A DNA stretch of 64,000 bases from Eubacteriales Family XIII. Incertae Sedis bacterium (GTDB lineage: Bacteria; Bacillota; Clostridia; Peptostreptococcales; Anaerovoracaceae), in assembly GCA_031272365.1 (NCBI GenBank), contig JAISTX010000058.1:1-64000 (forward strand), written 5' to 3'. The notes under the pieces were generated by a model. The model worked only from the letters and a program-made list of their open reading frames with translations, ran no database searches and was not told where the DNA came from. The position numbers and the translations under genes were made by a program. Each line of letters starts with the position of its first letter. The stretch's first letter is position 1. Below are positions 1 through 8,621 of this stretch, in pieces.

Positions 1-17
1 CGCCGGCCCCCGTTCAC

Positions 18-63
18 GACACGGCGACGACCCCTCTTGCCCTACACGACGCTCGTCCGATCG
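18..63. other. Illumina P5/TruSeq adapter remnant at contig end
   Basis: The bases read GACACGGCGACGACC followed by CTCTTGCCCTACACGACGCT and CGTCCGATCG. This matches the P5/TruSeq universal adapter (GATACGGCGACCACC ... CTCTTTCCCTACACGACGCT CTTCCGATCT) with a few substitutions and one internal deletion. Its translation, PYTTLVRS, resembles the well-known adapter-derived peptide PYTTLFRS. It is sequencing or assembly contamination, not genomic DNA, and it marks a true contig end. Confidence 0.9.
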
Positions 64-900
64 GGCGCCGCCCGCCGCTACGCCGACGCGGAGAAGATCT
101 TCCGCGACATAGGCGCAAACCTCGGGCTGGCGAATACGCTGTTAGAGCTAGGGGACCTGGGCATGAGGAGAGCCGACCTCGACGGCGCCGCCCGCCTCTA
201 CGCCGACGCGGAGAAGATATACCGCGACATAGGCGCAAACCTCGGGCTGGCGAACACGCTGGTAGAGCTCGGGGACCTGGCCATGCGGAGAGCCGACCTC
301 GACGGCGCCGCCCGCCACTACGCCGACGCGGAGAAAATATACCGCGACATAGGCGAAAACCTCGGGCTGGCGAACACGCTGAAAGCGCACGGGGACCTGG
401 GCATGCGGAGAGCCGACCTCGACGGCGCCGCCCGCCGCTACGCCGACGCGGAGAAGATATACCGCGACATAGGCGAAAACCTCGGGCTGGCGGACACGCT
501 ACGAGCACTCGGGAACTTGGCCATGCGGAGAGACGACCTCGACGGCGCCGCCCGCCGCTACGCCGACGCGGAGAAGATCTTCCGCGACATAGGCGCAAAC
601 CTCGGGCTGGCGAATACGCTGGTAGAGCTAGGGGACCTGGCCAAGCGGAGAAACGACCTCGACGGCGCCGCCCGCCACTACGCCGACGCGGAGAAAATAT
701 ACCGCGACATAGGCGAAAACCTCGGGCTGGCGAACACGCTGCATTCGCTCGGGGAGCTAGACATTCGGAATAGAAACCTCGAAGGCGCGGATCGTCATCT
801 TGCCGAAGCGGAAGAGATTTGCCGCAGGATAAACTATCCGCAAGGTTTGGCTCTCGTGCAGGAGGCGCAAAGCCGCTTGCAGTCCATGCTTTCTTCGAAA
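61..900 (+). repeat. 120-bp tandem repeat encoding TPR units
   Basis: The unit has a period of exactly 120 bp: CTCGGGCTGGCGAA or a close variant recurs at 121, 241, 361, 481, 601 and 721. Six copies are nearly identical and a seventh (781-900) is diverged. The array runs into the contig end, which probably explains why assembly stopped here; the true copy number may be larger. Confidence 0.95.
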
Positions 901-912
901 GGCGGTGACTGA
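64..912 (+). CDS. Tetratricopeptide-repeat (TPR) protein, 5' truncated
   Basis: C-terminal part of a TPR protein; the reading frame stays open through the adapter, so the true start is lost. It holds six nearly identical 40-residue repeats (core DGAARxYADAEKIYRDIG, then LGLANTLVELGDLAMRRA) and a diverged seventh capping repeat, ending in a basic tail and TGA. The 40-residue period and alternating helices A and B are typical of TPR_12/kinesin-light-chain-like solenoids, which act as protein-interaction scaffolds. N-terminal domains, if any, cannot be seen, so partner and process are unknown. Near-identity of the copies suggests recent tandem amplification. TPR family assignment is secure; function is not. 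Confidence 0.85.
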   Translation, partial: GAARRYADAEKIFRDIGANLGLANTLLELGDLGMRRADLDGAARLYADAEKIYRDIGANLGLANTLVELGDLAMRRADLDGAARHYADAEKIYRDIGENLGLANTLKAHGDLGMRRADLDGAARRYADAEKIYRDIGENLGLADTLRALGNLAMRRDDLDGAARRYADAEKIFRDIGANLGLANTLVELGDLAKRRNDLDGAARHYADAEKIYRDIGENLGLANTLHSLGELDIRNRNLEGADRHLAEAEEICRRINYPQGLALVQEAQSRLQSMLSSKGGD

Positions 913-1361
913 CCCCCATTTCATATCGGCTCATATCGGCGGGTGTTTCCGCATTCCCCCAGGAGCGGAATGTCTGGAAACTGCGTCGGATGTGGGAGTT
1001 GTTGCACGCAGTGCCCTTCTTTTTGGGGGAAACGAGGGGGGTTCTTGCAACAAGTCCTACACGCGGCGTTTCCGGGCGGCGCCAGGGCCTAAATGTGGCA
1101 TCGACCTCCCGCACCCATCCGACCTCCGCGTTGCGCCAAGTATGGCACCCCCACAATTATTGCGGGGAAGGCGCTTGGACAAATTTCGCTTATTTCAGTG
1201 GATTTCGTCGCCTCGCATCCCCGCGCATGGCAACCTGCGAAAGTGCCTATAACACACTGGACGATTTCGGCCCATTTGGAGAGTGACGGGCACAGAAATA
1301 AGCGAAATTTGTCCACACGCGCACCGAAAATGTCGTGGCCAGGAATGACAACTGTCCGCCC
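913..1361. other. Non-coding stretch dense in inverted repeats
   Basis: No convincing gene is seen in these 449 bases. There is a direct duplication of TCATATCGGC (921-940). A hairpin at 945-981 pairs GTTTCC/GGAAAC outside and CATTCC/GGAATG inside. TTGTTGCA and TGCAACAA flank a ~40-base segment near 997-1053. A nested palindrome lies at 1136-1178 (CCAAG/CTTGG outside; CCCC, CAAT/ATTG, GGGG inside). A 140-bp inverted-repeat element is listed separately. The region separates the rightward TPR gene from the end of the leftward polyol operon. Confidence 0.6.
1176..1315. repeat. 140-bp element bounded by 21-bp perfect inverted repeats
   Basis: The 21-mer starting TGGACAAATTTCGC (1176-1196) is exactly reverse-complemented at 1295-1315. 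The match extends four more bases inward on each side after one mismatch (1198-1200 against 1291-1293). The ends are AT-rich compared with the surroundings. It could be a small non-autonomous mobile element (MITE-like), a bidirectional termination structure or a regulatory hairpin. No clear target-site duplication is visible. Confidence 0.6.
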
Positions 1362-2630
1362 CTACGATCCTTGTTCCAGCGGCTTCGCGTGCTCCAGCAG
1401 GTATTTCTCTGCCTCCGCGCTCCACAGGCCGCCCGTCTTGGCCGTGATCTCCGCGAGCGCCGCGAAGAGCGGGTCGCCCTTCCCGAGCTCGGCGAAGTCC
1501 GCGATCGCCGTCAGGGGCATCGAGATGTGGTTGTAGATGAGCTTCTTGCCGCCCGGGATGTGGGGCAGGTTCAGCGTCGCCTCGGCCGCGCTGTCGAGGC
1601 CGCCGATGTGCGTGACGAGGATGGACGGGTCGATGCGCCCCTGCGTCGCGAGGTCGAGCGACTCGACCATGTCGTCCGTGTTGCCGCCGCTCGTGCCCGC
1701 GATATGCGTCGCGTTGTAGTGCACGTCGTAGAAATTGAACGGCGCCGAGAACGCCGTGTCGGACGGGCCCGCAAAGAAATTGAGGCAGCCGTCGTAGGCG
1801 AGGATGGCGTCGCCCTGCCCGATCACGGCGGGCACGGGGGCGAAGACGAAGACGTCGTCGTAGCCGTCGCCGCCAGAGAGCTCCCGCAGCTTCGCGGCGG
1901 GGTCCTCGAGCGCGCCCGTGTTGACGTAGACGAGCTCGACGCCCTGCGCCTTCGCCTCGGCGGGGGGGAGGATCTCCTCGGCGCGCGCGAGCCGCGCCTC
2001 GTCGATGTCCGTGACGACGAGGAGGGAGGGCTTCCGATCCCGGTGGATCAGGTAGTCGAGCATCGCGAGCCCCATCGGGCCCACCGCCGCGAGCGCGGCC
2101 GCCTTGCCGCCCTCCTTGATGTCCATGAGGTGGTTGTAGTCGCCCTGCCGCGTGTGGTAGTTGGCGTGCGCCGCGCCCGTCACGCAGGACAGGGGCTCCA
2201 CGAGCGCGCCGTGGAAGAAAGCGTCTCCGCGATACGGCAGCACGTTGCCCGCCTCTATGTAGGCGGCCGGGATGATGCCGTAGGTCATGTCGCCGCCCAT
2301 CGCCCCATAGCTGTAGCCGACGGCGTCGTAAGTGCCCTTCTGCGCCGGCTGGATCACGAAGCGGTCGCCGGGCGCGAACCGCCCCTGCCATTTCGCGCCG
2401 ACCTCCACGACCTCGCCGCAAAACTCGTGGCCGACCACGGTCGGGTGCTCCGCGACGTCCGCGGGCACGCGTTTGTGCTTCGCGCCCTGCGCGGCCGCCT
2501 TGTAGGAGCTCATGCACAGGCTGTCGCAGACGAGCTTCACGAGGATCTCGTCGTCACCCATCGGCGGGAGCTCGAACGTCTCGAGCCGCAGGTCGTTTTC
2601 GCCGTAAAGGCGGAGGGCAGTTGTTTTCAT
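1362..2630 (-). CDS. sorE: L-sorbose-1-phosphate reductase-like zinc alcohol dehydrogenase
   Basis: A 422-residue medium-chain dehydrogenase. The start MKTTALRLYG, the motif HPTVVGHEFCGEVVEVG (zinc-site GHE region), LVEPLSCVTGAAHANYH, a GPMGLAMLDY nucleotide-binding turn and GCLNFFAGP match the SorE family, which interconverts L-sorbose 1-phosphate and D-glucitol 6-phosphate with NAD(P)H. The start was chosen at the ATG preceded by AGAAAGGA about 9 bases upstream; the open frame continues further but has no other good ribosome site. It is the last gene of the leftward operon, 5 bp after mtlD. With mtlD and the sorbitol-6-P dehydrogenase-like SDR it points to ketose-phosphate/polyol-phosphate chemistry; exact substrate is inferred. 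Confidence 0.75.
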   Translation of the reverse strand: MKTTALRLYGENDLRLETFELPPMGDDEILVKLVCDSLCMSSYKAAAQGAKHKRVPADVAEHPTVVGHEFCGEVVEVGAKWQGRFAPGDRFVIQPAQKGTYDAVGYSYGAMGGDMTYGIIPAAYIEAGNVLPYRGDAFFHGALVEPLSCVTGAAHANYHTRQGDYNHLMDIKEGGKAAALAAVGPMGLAMLDYLIHRDRKPSLLVVTDIDEARLARAEEILPPAEAKAQGVELVYVNTGALEDPAAKLRELSGGDGYDDVFVFAPVPAVIGQGDAILAYDGCLNFFAGPSDTAFSAPFNFYDVHYNATHIAGTSGGNTDDMVESLDLATQGRIDPSILVTHIGGLDSAAEATLNLPHIPGGKKLIYNHISMPLTAIADFAELGKGDPLFAALAEITAKTGGLWSAEAEKYLLEHAKPLEQGS

Positions 2631-2635
2631 GGTCA

Positions 2636-3745
2636 TCATTCCTTTCTGGCTGACTCTTCTTCTGTGCGCAAGCGCAGCAATTCGGCGTAAGCGGCGCCCG
2701 TGGCCACCGCGATGTGGCTGTGCGGAAGGCCCCGCGAGGCGCAGTAGTCCGCCGCGCCCACGAGGCGGTCTCCCGGCGCGAGCTTCCGCGCGGGGTCGGC
2801 CGCGACCCTGGCGCATGTGTCGCCGAGCGCCCGGTTCGCGAAGCGCGCAAGCAGGTCCTGGATATGCGCCTCGAGCGCCGCGGGCGAGGCGTCCGCCATG
2901 TCCCCGTAGCCCTCGTCGCGCGACGCCGTCCCCGCCACCACGCCGCCGTACTCGTCCGACAGCGCGCGGGCGCTTTCCCGCATCGCCCCTGCCGCTGCGT
3001 CCCGGATCGCCGCGTCGCCCACGGCCCCCGCGATCGTCCGGTGGCCGGCGAGCAGCCCGAGGTAGGCGCAAGCCGCATGGCCGAGGTTGTGCACAAAGAG
3101 TTTGCGTTTGTGATAATAAATAAAATCGCCTTGCGGGGACAGCCCGCGTATTTGCGGGATCTCCCCCTTGAACCCGTCCCGGTCGACGAGGAGCACGTCG
3201 TAGGGCTCGACGCAGACGCGCAGCGGGTCGCCGTCCTTCATCGCCTCCGTCTGCACCGGCACCATCCGGCCGATGGAGGTCTCGACGAACCCGGCGGAAG
3301 CGAGGACGCCGTCCGCGTCCGCGCCCCGCTCGGCAAGGCTTGCCCGCACCATGCGCCGCAGGCCCTCCGCCGCGTCGATCTTGTTCTCGCAGACGATGAC
3401 GTCGATCGGGCCCGCCTCCCGCCGCAGCAGGCCATCCGCGATCACGCCGGCGATGTGGGGCAGCGCGCGGACGCCCACGGCCGTCGCCACGGCATCCGCC
3501 CCCGCGACCTCCCGCGAGGCAGCGGCCCCGTCCGAAGCGTCCACGGCGCGCACACCCGTGATGATTTCATCCAAGGAGCACTCGCTGGAAACGACCCGCA
3601 CGGGGTAGGAGCCGCGCGCGTTCAGCGCGTCCACGAGGGGCGCGTCGACGTCCACGAACACGGTCTCGTAGCCCGAGGCGGCGAACGCCGCGCCGACGAA
3701 GCCGCGCCCGATGCCGCCCGCACCGAAGACGACGGCCTTCTTCAT
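2636..3745 (-). CDS. mtlD: Mannitol-1-phosphate 5-dehydrogenase
   Basis: A 369-residue polyol-specific long-chain dehydrogenase. The N terminus has the Rossmann motif GAGGIGRG (residues 8-15). The C-terminal half has the family block KLFVHNLGHAACAYLG, bearing the Asn and His of the active site. Length is close to the usual ~380. Known role: NAD-dependent interconversion of mannitol 1-phosphate and fructose 6-phosphate in the cytoplasm. No PTS mannitol transporter lies nearby, so here it may serve a different hexitol phosphate made by the adjacent PfkB kinase. The start overlaps the kinase stop by 4 bp (ATGA), implying translational coupling. Confidence 0.85.
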   Translation of the reverse strand: MKKAVVFGAGGIGRGFVGAAFAASGYETVFVDVDAPLVDALNARGSYPVRVVSSECSLDEIITGVRAVDASDGAAASREVAGADAVATAVGVRALPHIAGVIADGLLRREAGPIDVIVCENKIDAAEGLRRMVRASLAERGADADGVLASAGFVETSIGRMVPVQTEAMKDGDPLRVCVEPYDVLLVDRDGFKGEIPQIRGLSPQGDFIYYHKRKLFVHNLGHAACAYLGLLAGHRTIAGAVGDAAIRDAAAGAMRESARALSDEYGGVVAGTASRDEGYGDMADASPAALEAHIQDLLARFANRALGDTCARVAADPARKLAPGDRLVGAADYCASRGLPHSHIAVATGAAYAELLRLRTEEESARKE

Positions 3746-4758
3746 AGCAGCGCGTTGCCCCCATAGGGCGCCATCTCGTCGAGCACGTCACCGAGTGGCT
3801 TCAGCGCCACGCTCGCGCCCGCGGACGAGAGGCTGACCGCCGCCGCCGCGTTGCCGTAGCGCAGCGCCTCCGGCAAGGGCTCGCCCCGGTAGAGGCCGAG
3901 CAGCAGCCCCGCCGCGAAGGCGTCGCCCGCGCCGACGGAGGACCTTACGTAGCCCTCGGGCAACTGCACCGACGAGCGCCGGTAGAAGGCGCCGGCGGCC
4001 ACGTCGAGGCCGCAGGACAGTTCCGGCATGTGGATGCAGGCCCATTTCGCCACGCCGCACGCGGCCAGCTCCCGGGCGCACGGCTCGAGGTTCCCCTCCA
4101 GCAGCCGCCCGCCGTCGCGCAGCGGGACGCCCGTCACGGCCGCCGCCTCGGTCTCGTTGATCGAGAGCACGTCCGTGTAGGCCAGCGCCGGGCGCACGAG
4201 CTTCTGGAAGCGGTCGCCCGCCTCCGTGACCACGTCCACCGAGGTCAGGATGCCGGCCTTCCTGGCGCCGTCGAGGACGCGGCACATCGCCGTCTCGTAT
4301 TCGCCGCCCGGGTCGGGCCCGTCCAGCGCGTCCAGCAGCAGGATGTACCCGATGTGCAGGATGCCCGCGCGCAGCACAGAGAAGTCGAAGTCGTCCGGCG
4401 ACAGGCGCGCGTTCGCGCCGCGGAAGACGAAGAAGGTGCGCCGCCCGTCCGGCGCGGTCATGACGTCCGTGTAGGAGGTCTCACCGCAGCGCTTGACGAG
4501 GGAGGCGTCGATCCCGGGGTGCTGCGCGAAGCCCGCGAGCACGGCGTCGCCAAGGTCGTCCTCGCCGACGATCCCGACCACAGAGACTGGCAGCGCGGGG
4601 TCGAGCTTCGCGATGTCGATCGCGCACGTGCAGGCGAGCCCGCCGAGCGCGTTCTCCTGCCGCAGGATCGTCGTCAGCTCCGTCTCGCAGGGCCACCGCT
4701 CGATGAACTTCAAGCGGTCGACGATCAGGTTCCCTGCCAGGCAGATCCCGCCGTCCAT
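3742..4758 (-). CDS. PfkB-family carbohydrate kinase
   Basis: A 338-residue ribokinase-fold sugar kinase. The N terminus has GNLIVDRL and the glycine-rich block NALGGLACTCAIDIAKL. The C-terminal signature VGAGDAFAAG places the GAGD anion hole and catalytic base at residues 276-279. It phosphorylates a sugar or sugar alcohol with ATP; the substrate cannot be read from sequence. Position between the fused E1 and mtlD (overlapping the latter by 4 bp) suggests it supplies a phosphorylated substrate to MtlD, SorE-like or SDR dehydrogenases after uptake by the MFS transporter. Confidence 0.85.
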   Translation of the reverse strand: MDGGICLAGNLIVDRLKFIERWPCETELTTILRQENALGGLACTCAIDIAKLDPALPVSVVGIVGEDDLGDAVLAGFAQHPGIDASLVKRCGETSYTDVMTAPDGRRTFFVFRGANARLSPDDFDFSVLRAGILHIGYILLLDALDGPDPGGEYETAMCRVLDGARKAGILTSVDVVTEAGDRFQKLVRPALAYTDVLSINETEAAAVTGVPLRDGGRLLEGNLEPCARELAACGVAKWACIHMPELSCGLDVAAGAFYRRSSVQLPEGYVRSSVGAGDAFAAGLLLGLYRGEPLPEALRYGNAAAAVSLSSAGASVALKPLGDVLDEMAPYGGNALL

Positions 4759-4765
4759 GGCCGGG

Positions 4766-7240
4766 TCAGACCCCTTCCTTCGCGCGCCGCAGCTGGTCGA
4801 CGTCCGTGAAGACGCCCGTGGCCGGCGTGTAGCCCGCGAGCGGGAAGAGCCGCTCGTGGATCGCGTCGAGGATCCAGCTCGCCTGCGGGAAGAAGAACTC
4901 GTCGTACTCGAACGGCGGCGTGATCCAGTTCTGCGCCCCGACGACGACCGGCGGCGCGTCGAGGTCGTCGAAGCAAAGCTCCGTGATGTTGCGCGCCACG
5001 TCGTTCATGAACGAGCCGCGCGCGCACGCGTCGCCCGCGAGCACGACGAAGCCCGTCTTCTTCACGGACTCGAGGATGGCCGTGTAGTCGAGCGGCACGA
5101 GGCTGTGGAGGTTGATGACCTCCGCCTCGACGCCGTATTGGGTGGAGAGGGCCTGCGCCGCCTCGACCGCGCGGTAGAGCGTCGCGCCGATCGTGAGGAT
5201 CGTGACGTCGCCCCCCCGGCGCACGGTGTTGGTGTCGCCGATGCGGATCTCGTACGGCTCGGCGGGCACGCCGCCCTCGCGGAACAGCTCGCCCACGTCG
5301 TAGATGCGCTGGCTCTCGAAGAACACGACGGGGTCCGTGCCGTTCAGGGCCGTCGTCATGAGGCCCTTCGCCTCCCACGGCGTCGCCGGGAAGACGACCT
5401 TGAGCCCCGGGATGTGCGCGCAGAGCGCCGTCCAGTCCTGGCTGTGCTGCGCCCCGTACTTGGCGCCGACGGACACGCGCAGCACGACCGGCATCTTCAG
5501 AATGCCCGCGCTCATCGCCTGCCATTTCGACAGCTGGTTGAACACCTCGTCGCCCGCGCGGCCGATGAAGTCGCAGTACATCAGCTCGGGGATGCAGCGG
5601 CCGCCCATGAGGCCGTAGCCGACCGCCGTGCCGACGATGGCGGCTTCGGAGATCGGCGAGTTGAACAGCCGCATGTACGGCAGCACCTCCGCCATGCCGC
5701 GGTAGACGGCGAACGCGCCGCCCCAGTCGCGCACGTCCTCGCCGTAGGCGATGGTCGTCGGGTCCTCCTTGAATTTGTCCATGATCGGCTCGAACAGCGC
5801 GTCGCGGATGTTGATCATCTTCAGCTTGCTGACCGCCTTGCCCTCCGCGTCGAACGCGGTGCGGCTCTTCTCGCGGACCTGCTGCACGCGGCTGCACTCG
5901 TCGGGGTTCTTGAGGAATTTCGGCGGCCGGTCCTCCATGCGCGGCATGCTCTGGTTGGAGAACATCGTCCGCTCGATGATGTGGAAGTCCTTCTTGAAGT
6001 CCGCGTACGGCGAGATCCCCTGGTCCGAGGCCCAGCCGCAGATCTTCGTCATGCGCTCGACCGTCTCGGCATTGATCGCCTCCAGGTCCTGTGCCGACGC
6101 CACGCCCGCCTCCGCGAGCTGCTGCGGGAAGACCGTCAGCGGGTCGACCGCCGCCCACGCCTCCAGCTCCTCCTTGGAGCGGTACGCGTTCTGGTCGGAC
6201 GTCGAGTGCCCGGACAGCCGGTAGGTGAGCACGTCCAGCAGGATCGGCCCGCCGCCCGCCGCGATCACGTCCATCTTGCGCCGGTACGCGTCGATGACCG
6301 CCAGCGGGTTGTGCCCCCAGACACGCTCCGCGTGCATCTGCCGCGGCTCCACCCCGGCCCCGACGCGGGCAAGCATGTCGTACGCCATCGTCTCGCCGCG
6401 CGTCTGCCCGCCCATGCCATAGCTGTTATTGAAAATATTGAAGACGATCGGCAGGCCGCCGCCTTTGCGGTCTTCCCAGAGCGAGCGCAGCTGGTCCATC
6501 GCCGCGAAATTGAGCGATTCCAGAACGGGCCCGCAGCCCAGGGATCCGTCCCCGATATTGCAAATAACAAAGCCCGGCTTCTCGTTGATGCGCTTGAACA
6601 GCGCCGCGCCCGTGGCGATGGCCGCGCTGCCGCCGACGATCGCGTTGTTGGGGTAGACGCCGAACGGCAGGAAGAAGGCGTGCATCGAGCCGCCCATGCC
6701 GCGGTGGAAGCCGTTTTCGCGGGCGAAGAGCTCGCACAGCGCGCCGTAGAGGATGAAGTGGATGGCGAGATCCTTCACGTCCTTCGCCTGGTAGATCTTC
6801 TCGAGCGTGCGGATGATGCGGCCGCCCTGGAAGGTCTCCATGATGCCCATCAGCGCTTCGTCGGACAGCTTGTGGATCGCCGACAGCGACTTCGCGAGGA
6901 TCTCGCTGTGGCTGCGGTGGCTGCCGAAGATGATGTCGTCGATCGTCAGGAGGTAGGCCTCGCCGACGGCCGCGCTCTCCTGCCCGAGCGACAGGTGCGC
7001 GGGGCCCGGGTACGTCGTCTCGACGCCGTTGTAATTGCTCTGCGTCTTGATCTTGTTGAGCATGTCCTCGAAGGCGCGCAGCACCGTCATGTCGCGGTAG
7101 ATGCGCACGAGGTCCTCGTCCGGGAATTGGTCGCGCTCCTGCGCCAGCGTCCGGTCATACTCGTTGACGGGGATGTTGTGGAACACGATCTCCGTCTTCT
7201 GGCTGAGTTCCTTCGGGTCTACAAACAAAGCTTTCGTCAT
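4766..7240 (-). CDS. Fused E1 (alpha+beta) of a 2-oxoacid dehydrogenase-like complex, set 1
   Basis: An 824-residue thiamine-diphosphate enzyme in which E1 alpha (about 1-450) and E1 beta (about 470-824), usually two genes, are joined. ThDP motif GDG (230-232) to NN (271-272) is intact, as are the loop HRGMGGSMH (179-187), the GPAHLSLGQE block and the beta-subunit active-site HSQ (His599). E1 decarboxylates a 2-oxoacid, or cleaves an acyloin as in acetoin dehydrogenase, and passes the unit to lipoyl-E2. It is the third gene of E2-E3-E1 and is followed 7 bp later by a sugar kinase. Substrate unknown; a sugar-derived oxoacid or ketose is possible. A paralogue lies at 43074-45509. Confidence 0.85.
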   Translation of the reverse strand: MTKALFVDPKELSQKTEIVFHNIPVNEYDRTLAQERDQFPDEDLVRIYRDMTVLRAFEDMLNKIKTQSNYNGVETTYPGPAHLSLGQESAAVGEAYLLTIDDIIFGSHRSHSEILAKSLSAIHKLSDEALMGIMETFQGGRIIRTLEKIYQAKDVKDLAIHFILYGALCELFARENGFHRGMGGSMHAFFLPFGVYPNNAIVGGSAAIATGAALFKRINEKPGFVICNIGDGSLGCGPVLESLNFAAMDQLRSLWEDRKGGGLPIVFNIFNNSYGMGGQTRGETMAYDMLARVGAGVEPRQMHAERVWGHNPLAVIDAYRRKMDVIAAGGGPILLDVLTYRLSGHSTSDQNAYRSKEELEAWAAVDPLTVFPQQLAEAGVASAQDLEAINAETVERMTKICGWASDQGISPYADFKKDFHIIERTMFSNQSMPRMEDRPPKFLKNPDECSRVQQVREKSRTAFDAEGKAVSKLKMINIRDALFEPIMDKFKEDPTTIAYGEDVRDWGGAFAVYRGMAEVLPYMRLFNSPISEAAIVGTAVGYGLMGGRCIPELMYCDFIGRAGDEVFNQLSKWQAMSAGILKMPVVLRVSVGAKYGAQHSQDWTALCAHIPGLKVVFPATPWEAKGLMTTALNGTDPVVFFESQRIYDVGELFREGGVPAEPYEIRIGDTNTVRRGGDVTILTIGATLYRAVEAAQALSTQYGVEAEVINLHSLVPLDYTAILESVKKTGFVVLAGDACARGSFMNDVARNITELCFDDLDAPPVVVGAQNWITPPFEYDEFFFPQASWILDAIHERLFPLAGYTPATGVFTDVDQLRRAKEGV

Positions 7241-7250
7241 GATTCTCCTC

Positions 7251-8618
7251 CTATACTGAATACAGGGCGTCCCGCAGGATTTCGCCCACCGTCGGGTGCG
7301 GATATACGATCTTCTTCAGCGACTCCTTCGGCCACGTGCTGCCGACCATGAACGCCGCCGAGAGGATGATCTCCGATGCGTAGGTGCCGATCAGGTGCGC
7401 CCCGAGCAGCCGCCCGGTGCCCTTCTCGACGAGGATCTTCGCGATGCCGTCGCCCGACGCGTTCTCAGCCACGTAACGCCCGGAATACTGCATCGGCAGC
7501 TTGGCGACCTGAAACTCGAGGCCCTTTTCCGCCGCGCCCTGCTCCGTTTCGCCGACGCACGCCGCCTCCGGCGTGCTGTATATGATCTGCGGGATCGCGT
7601 CGTAGCGCATCTGGTCCTTGACGCCCGTCATGTCGTTCACGGCCACCGCCGCCTCCCGGTAGGCCGTATGCGCGAGCATGACCTTCCCGTTCACGTCGCC
7701 AGCCGCCCAGACGCCCGGCACGTTCGTGCGCATCCGCGCGTCCGTGAGCACGGCGCCCCGCTCGATGGCCACGCCGATCTCCTCGAGGCCGACCCCCTGC
7801 ACCGAGGCCTTGCGCCCGATGGAGAGGAGCACCTTGTCGGCGGGGATCTCCTCCCGGCCGCCCGCGCCCTCCACCACGATGCCGCCCGGCGTGACCGCCG
7901 ACGCGCGCGTGCCGAGCTTGAACGCGATGCCGCGCTTCGCGAGGTTGCCGCGCAGGATTTTCGCGATGTCCGCGTCGATGGCGCCCCCGACCTCGTCGAG
8001 CATCTCCACGACCGTCACCTCGCTGCCCGCAATAATGAAATAATTCGCCATCTCCAGCCCGATGACGCCGCCGCCGACGATCACGAGCCTTGCCGGGATC
8101 TCCTGGAGGTCGAGGATCTCGCGGCTCGTTAGCACGAACCCGGACTCCAGCCCCTCCTTCAGCCCCTCGATCGGTGGGACGACCACCTCGGACCCGGTCG
8201 CGACCAAAAGCTTCGCCGCCTGGTAGGCCTCGCCGCCGGCCTCGACCACGAAGCCGCCCTCCGCCTTGCCCGCGATCCGCGCGCGCTCGCGCACGACCGT
8301 GACCCCCCGGGATTTGAGCGAGGAGCCGACGCCGTTCACGAGGAAGCTGACGACCTGCGCCTTCCGCTCCACGACCTTCGCGTGGTCGATGCGCACATCA
8401 GACGCCGTCACGCCGTAGGCCTCGCCGTGCCGCGCCGCGTCCGCGGTCTTCGCGGAGTACAAAAGCGACTTCGTCGGGATGCAGCCCTCGTTCAGGCAGA
8501 CGCCGCCCAGGCTGCGCGCCTCGAAAACGAGCGTGCTGAGCCCGGCCTCCGCGGCGCGCTCCGCGGCGTAGTAGCCGGCGGGGCCGCCGCCCAAAATGAT
8601 CAAGTCCCGTGTTTCCAT
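7251..8618 (-). CDS. lpdA: Dihydrolipoamide dehydrogenase (E3), set 1
   Basis: A 455-residue flavin disulfide reductase with intact catalytic features: FAD motif GGGPAGYYAAE (from residue 10), redox pair in GGVCLNEGCIPTK (Cys41, Cys46, Lys50), second nucleotide motif GGGVIGLEMANYF, GDVNG FAD motif, and C-terminal HPTVGE (His441, Glu446). It would reoxidise dihydrolipoyl groups with NAD+. It sits 3 bp after E2 and 10 bp before E1. Because the adjacent E2 lacks its lipoyl-lysine, the disulfide substrate may be a lipoyl protein encoded elsewhere or something else. Confidence 0.9.
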   Translation of the reverse strand: METRDLIILGGGPAGYYAAERAAEAGLSTLVFEARSLGGVCLNEGCIPTKSLLYSAKTADAARHGEAYGVTASDVRIDHAKVVERKAQVVSFLVNGVGSSLKSRGVTVVRERARIAGKAEGGFVVEAGGEAYQAAKLLVATGSEVVVPPIEGLKEGLESGFVLTSREILDLQEIPARLVIVGGGVIGLEMANYFIIAGSEVTVVEMLDEVGGAIDADIAKILRGNLAKRGIAFKLGTRASAVTPGGIVVEGAGGREEIPADKVLLSIGRKASVQGVGLEEIGVAIERGAVLTDARMRTNVPGVWAAGDVNGKVMLAHTAYREAAVAVNDMTGVKDQMRYDAIPQIIYSTPEAACVGETEQGAAEKGLEFQVAKLPMQYSGRYVAENASGDGIAKILVEKGTGRLLGAHLIGTYASEIILSAAFMVGSTWPKESLKKIVYPHPTVGEILRDALYSV

Positions 8619-8621
8619 TCT

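Noticed and set aside
61-780. Regularly spaced direct repeats that might suggest a CRISPR array
   Set aside because: Units are 120 bp, contiguous without unique spacers, and encode TPR helices in frame.
14-1156. Long minus-strand reading frame with Arg-rich repeats
   Set aside because: It is the shadow of the TPR repeats on the other strand and runs into the adapter; composition and absence of a ribosome site exclude a gene.
905-1316. Several small overlapping reading frames (75-115 codons)
   Set aside because: No ribosome sites, unnatural amino acid composition, and they overlap inverted repeats.
4493-7351. 952-codon plus-strand frame opposite the fused E1
   Set aside because: Antisense shadow produced by high GC at third positions; Arg/Asp/Val-rich with no domain.
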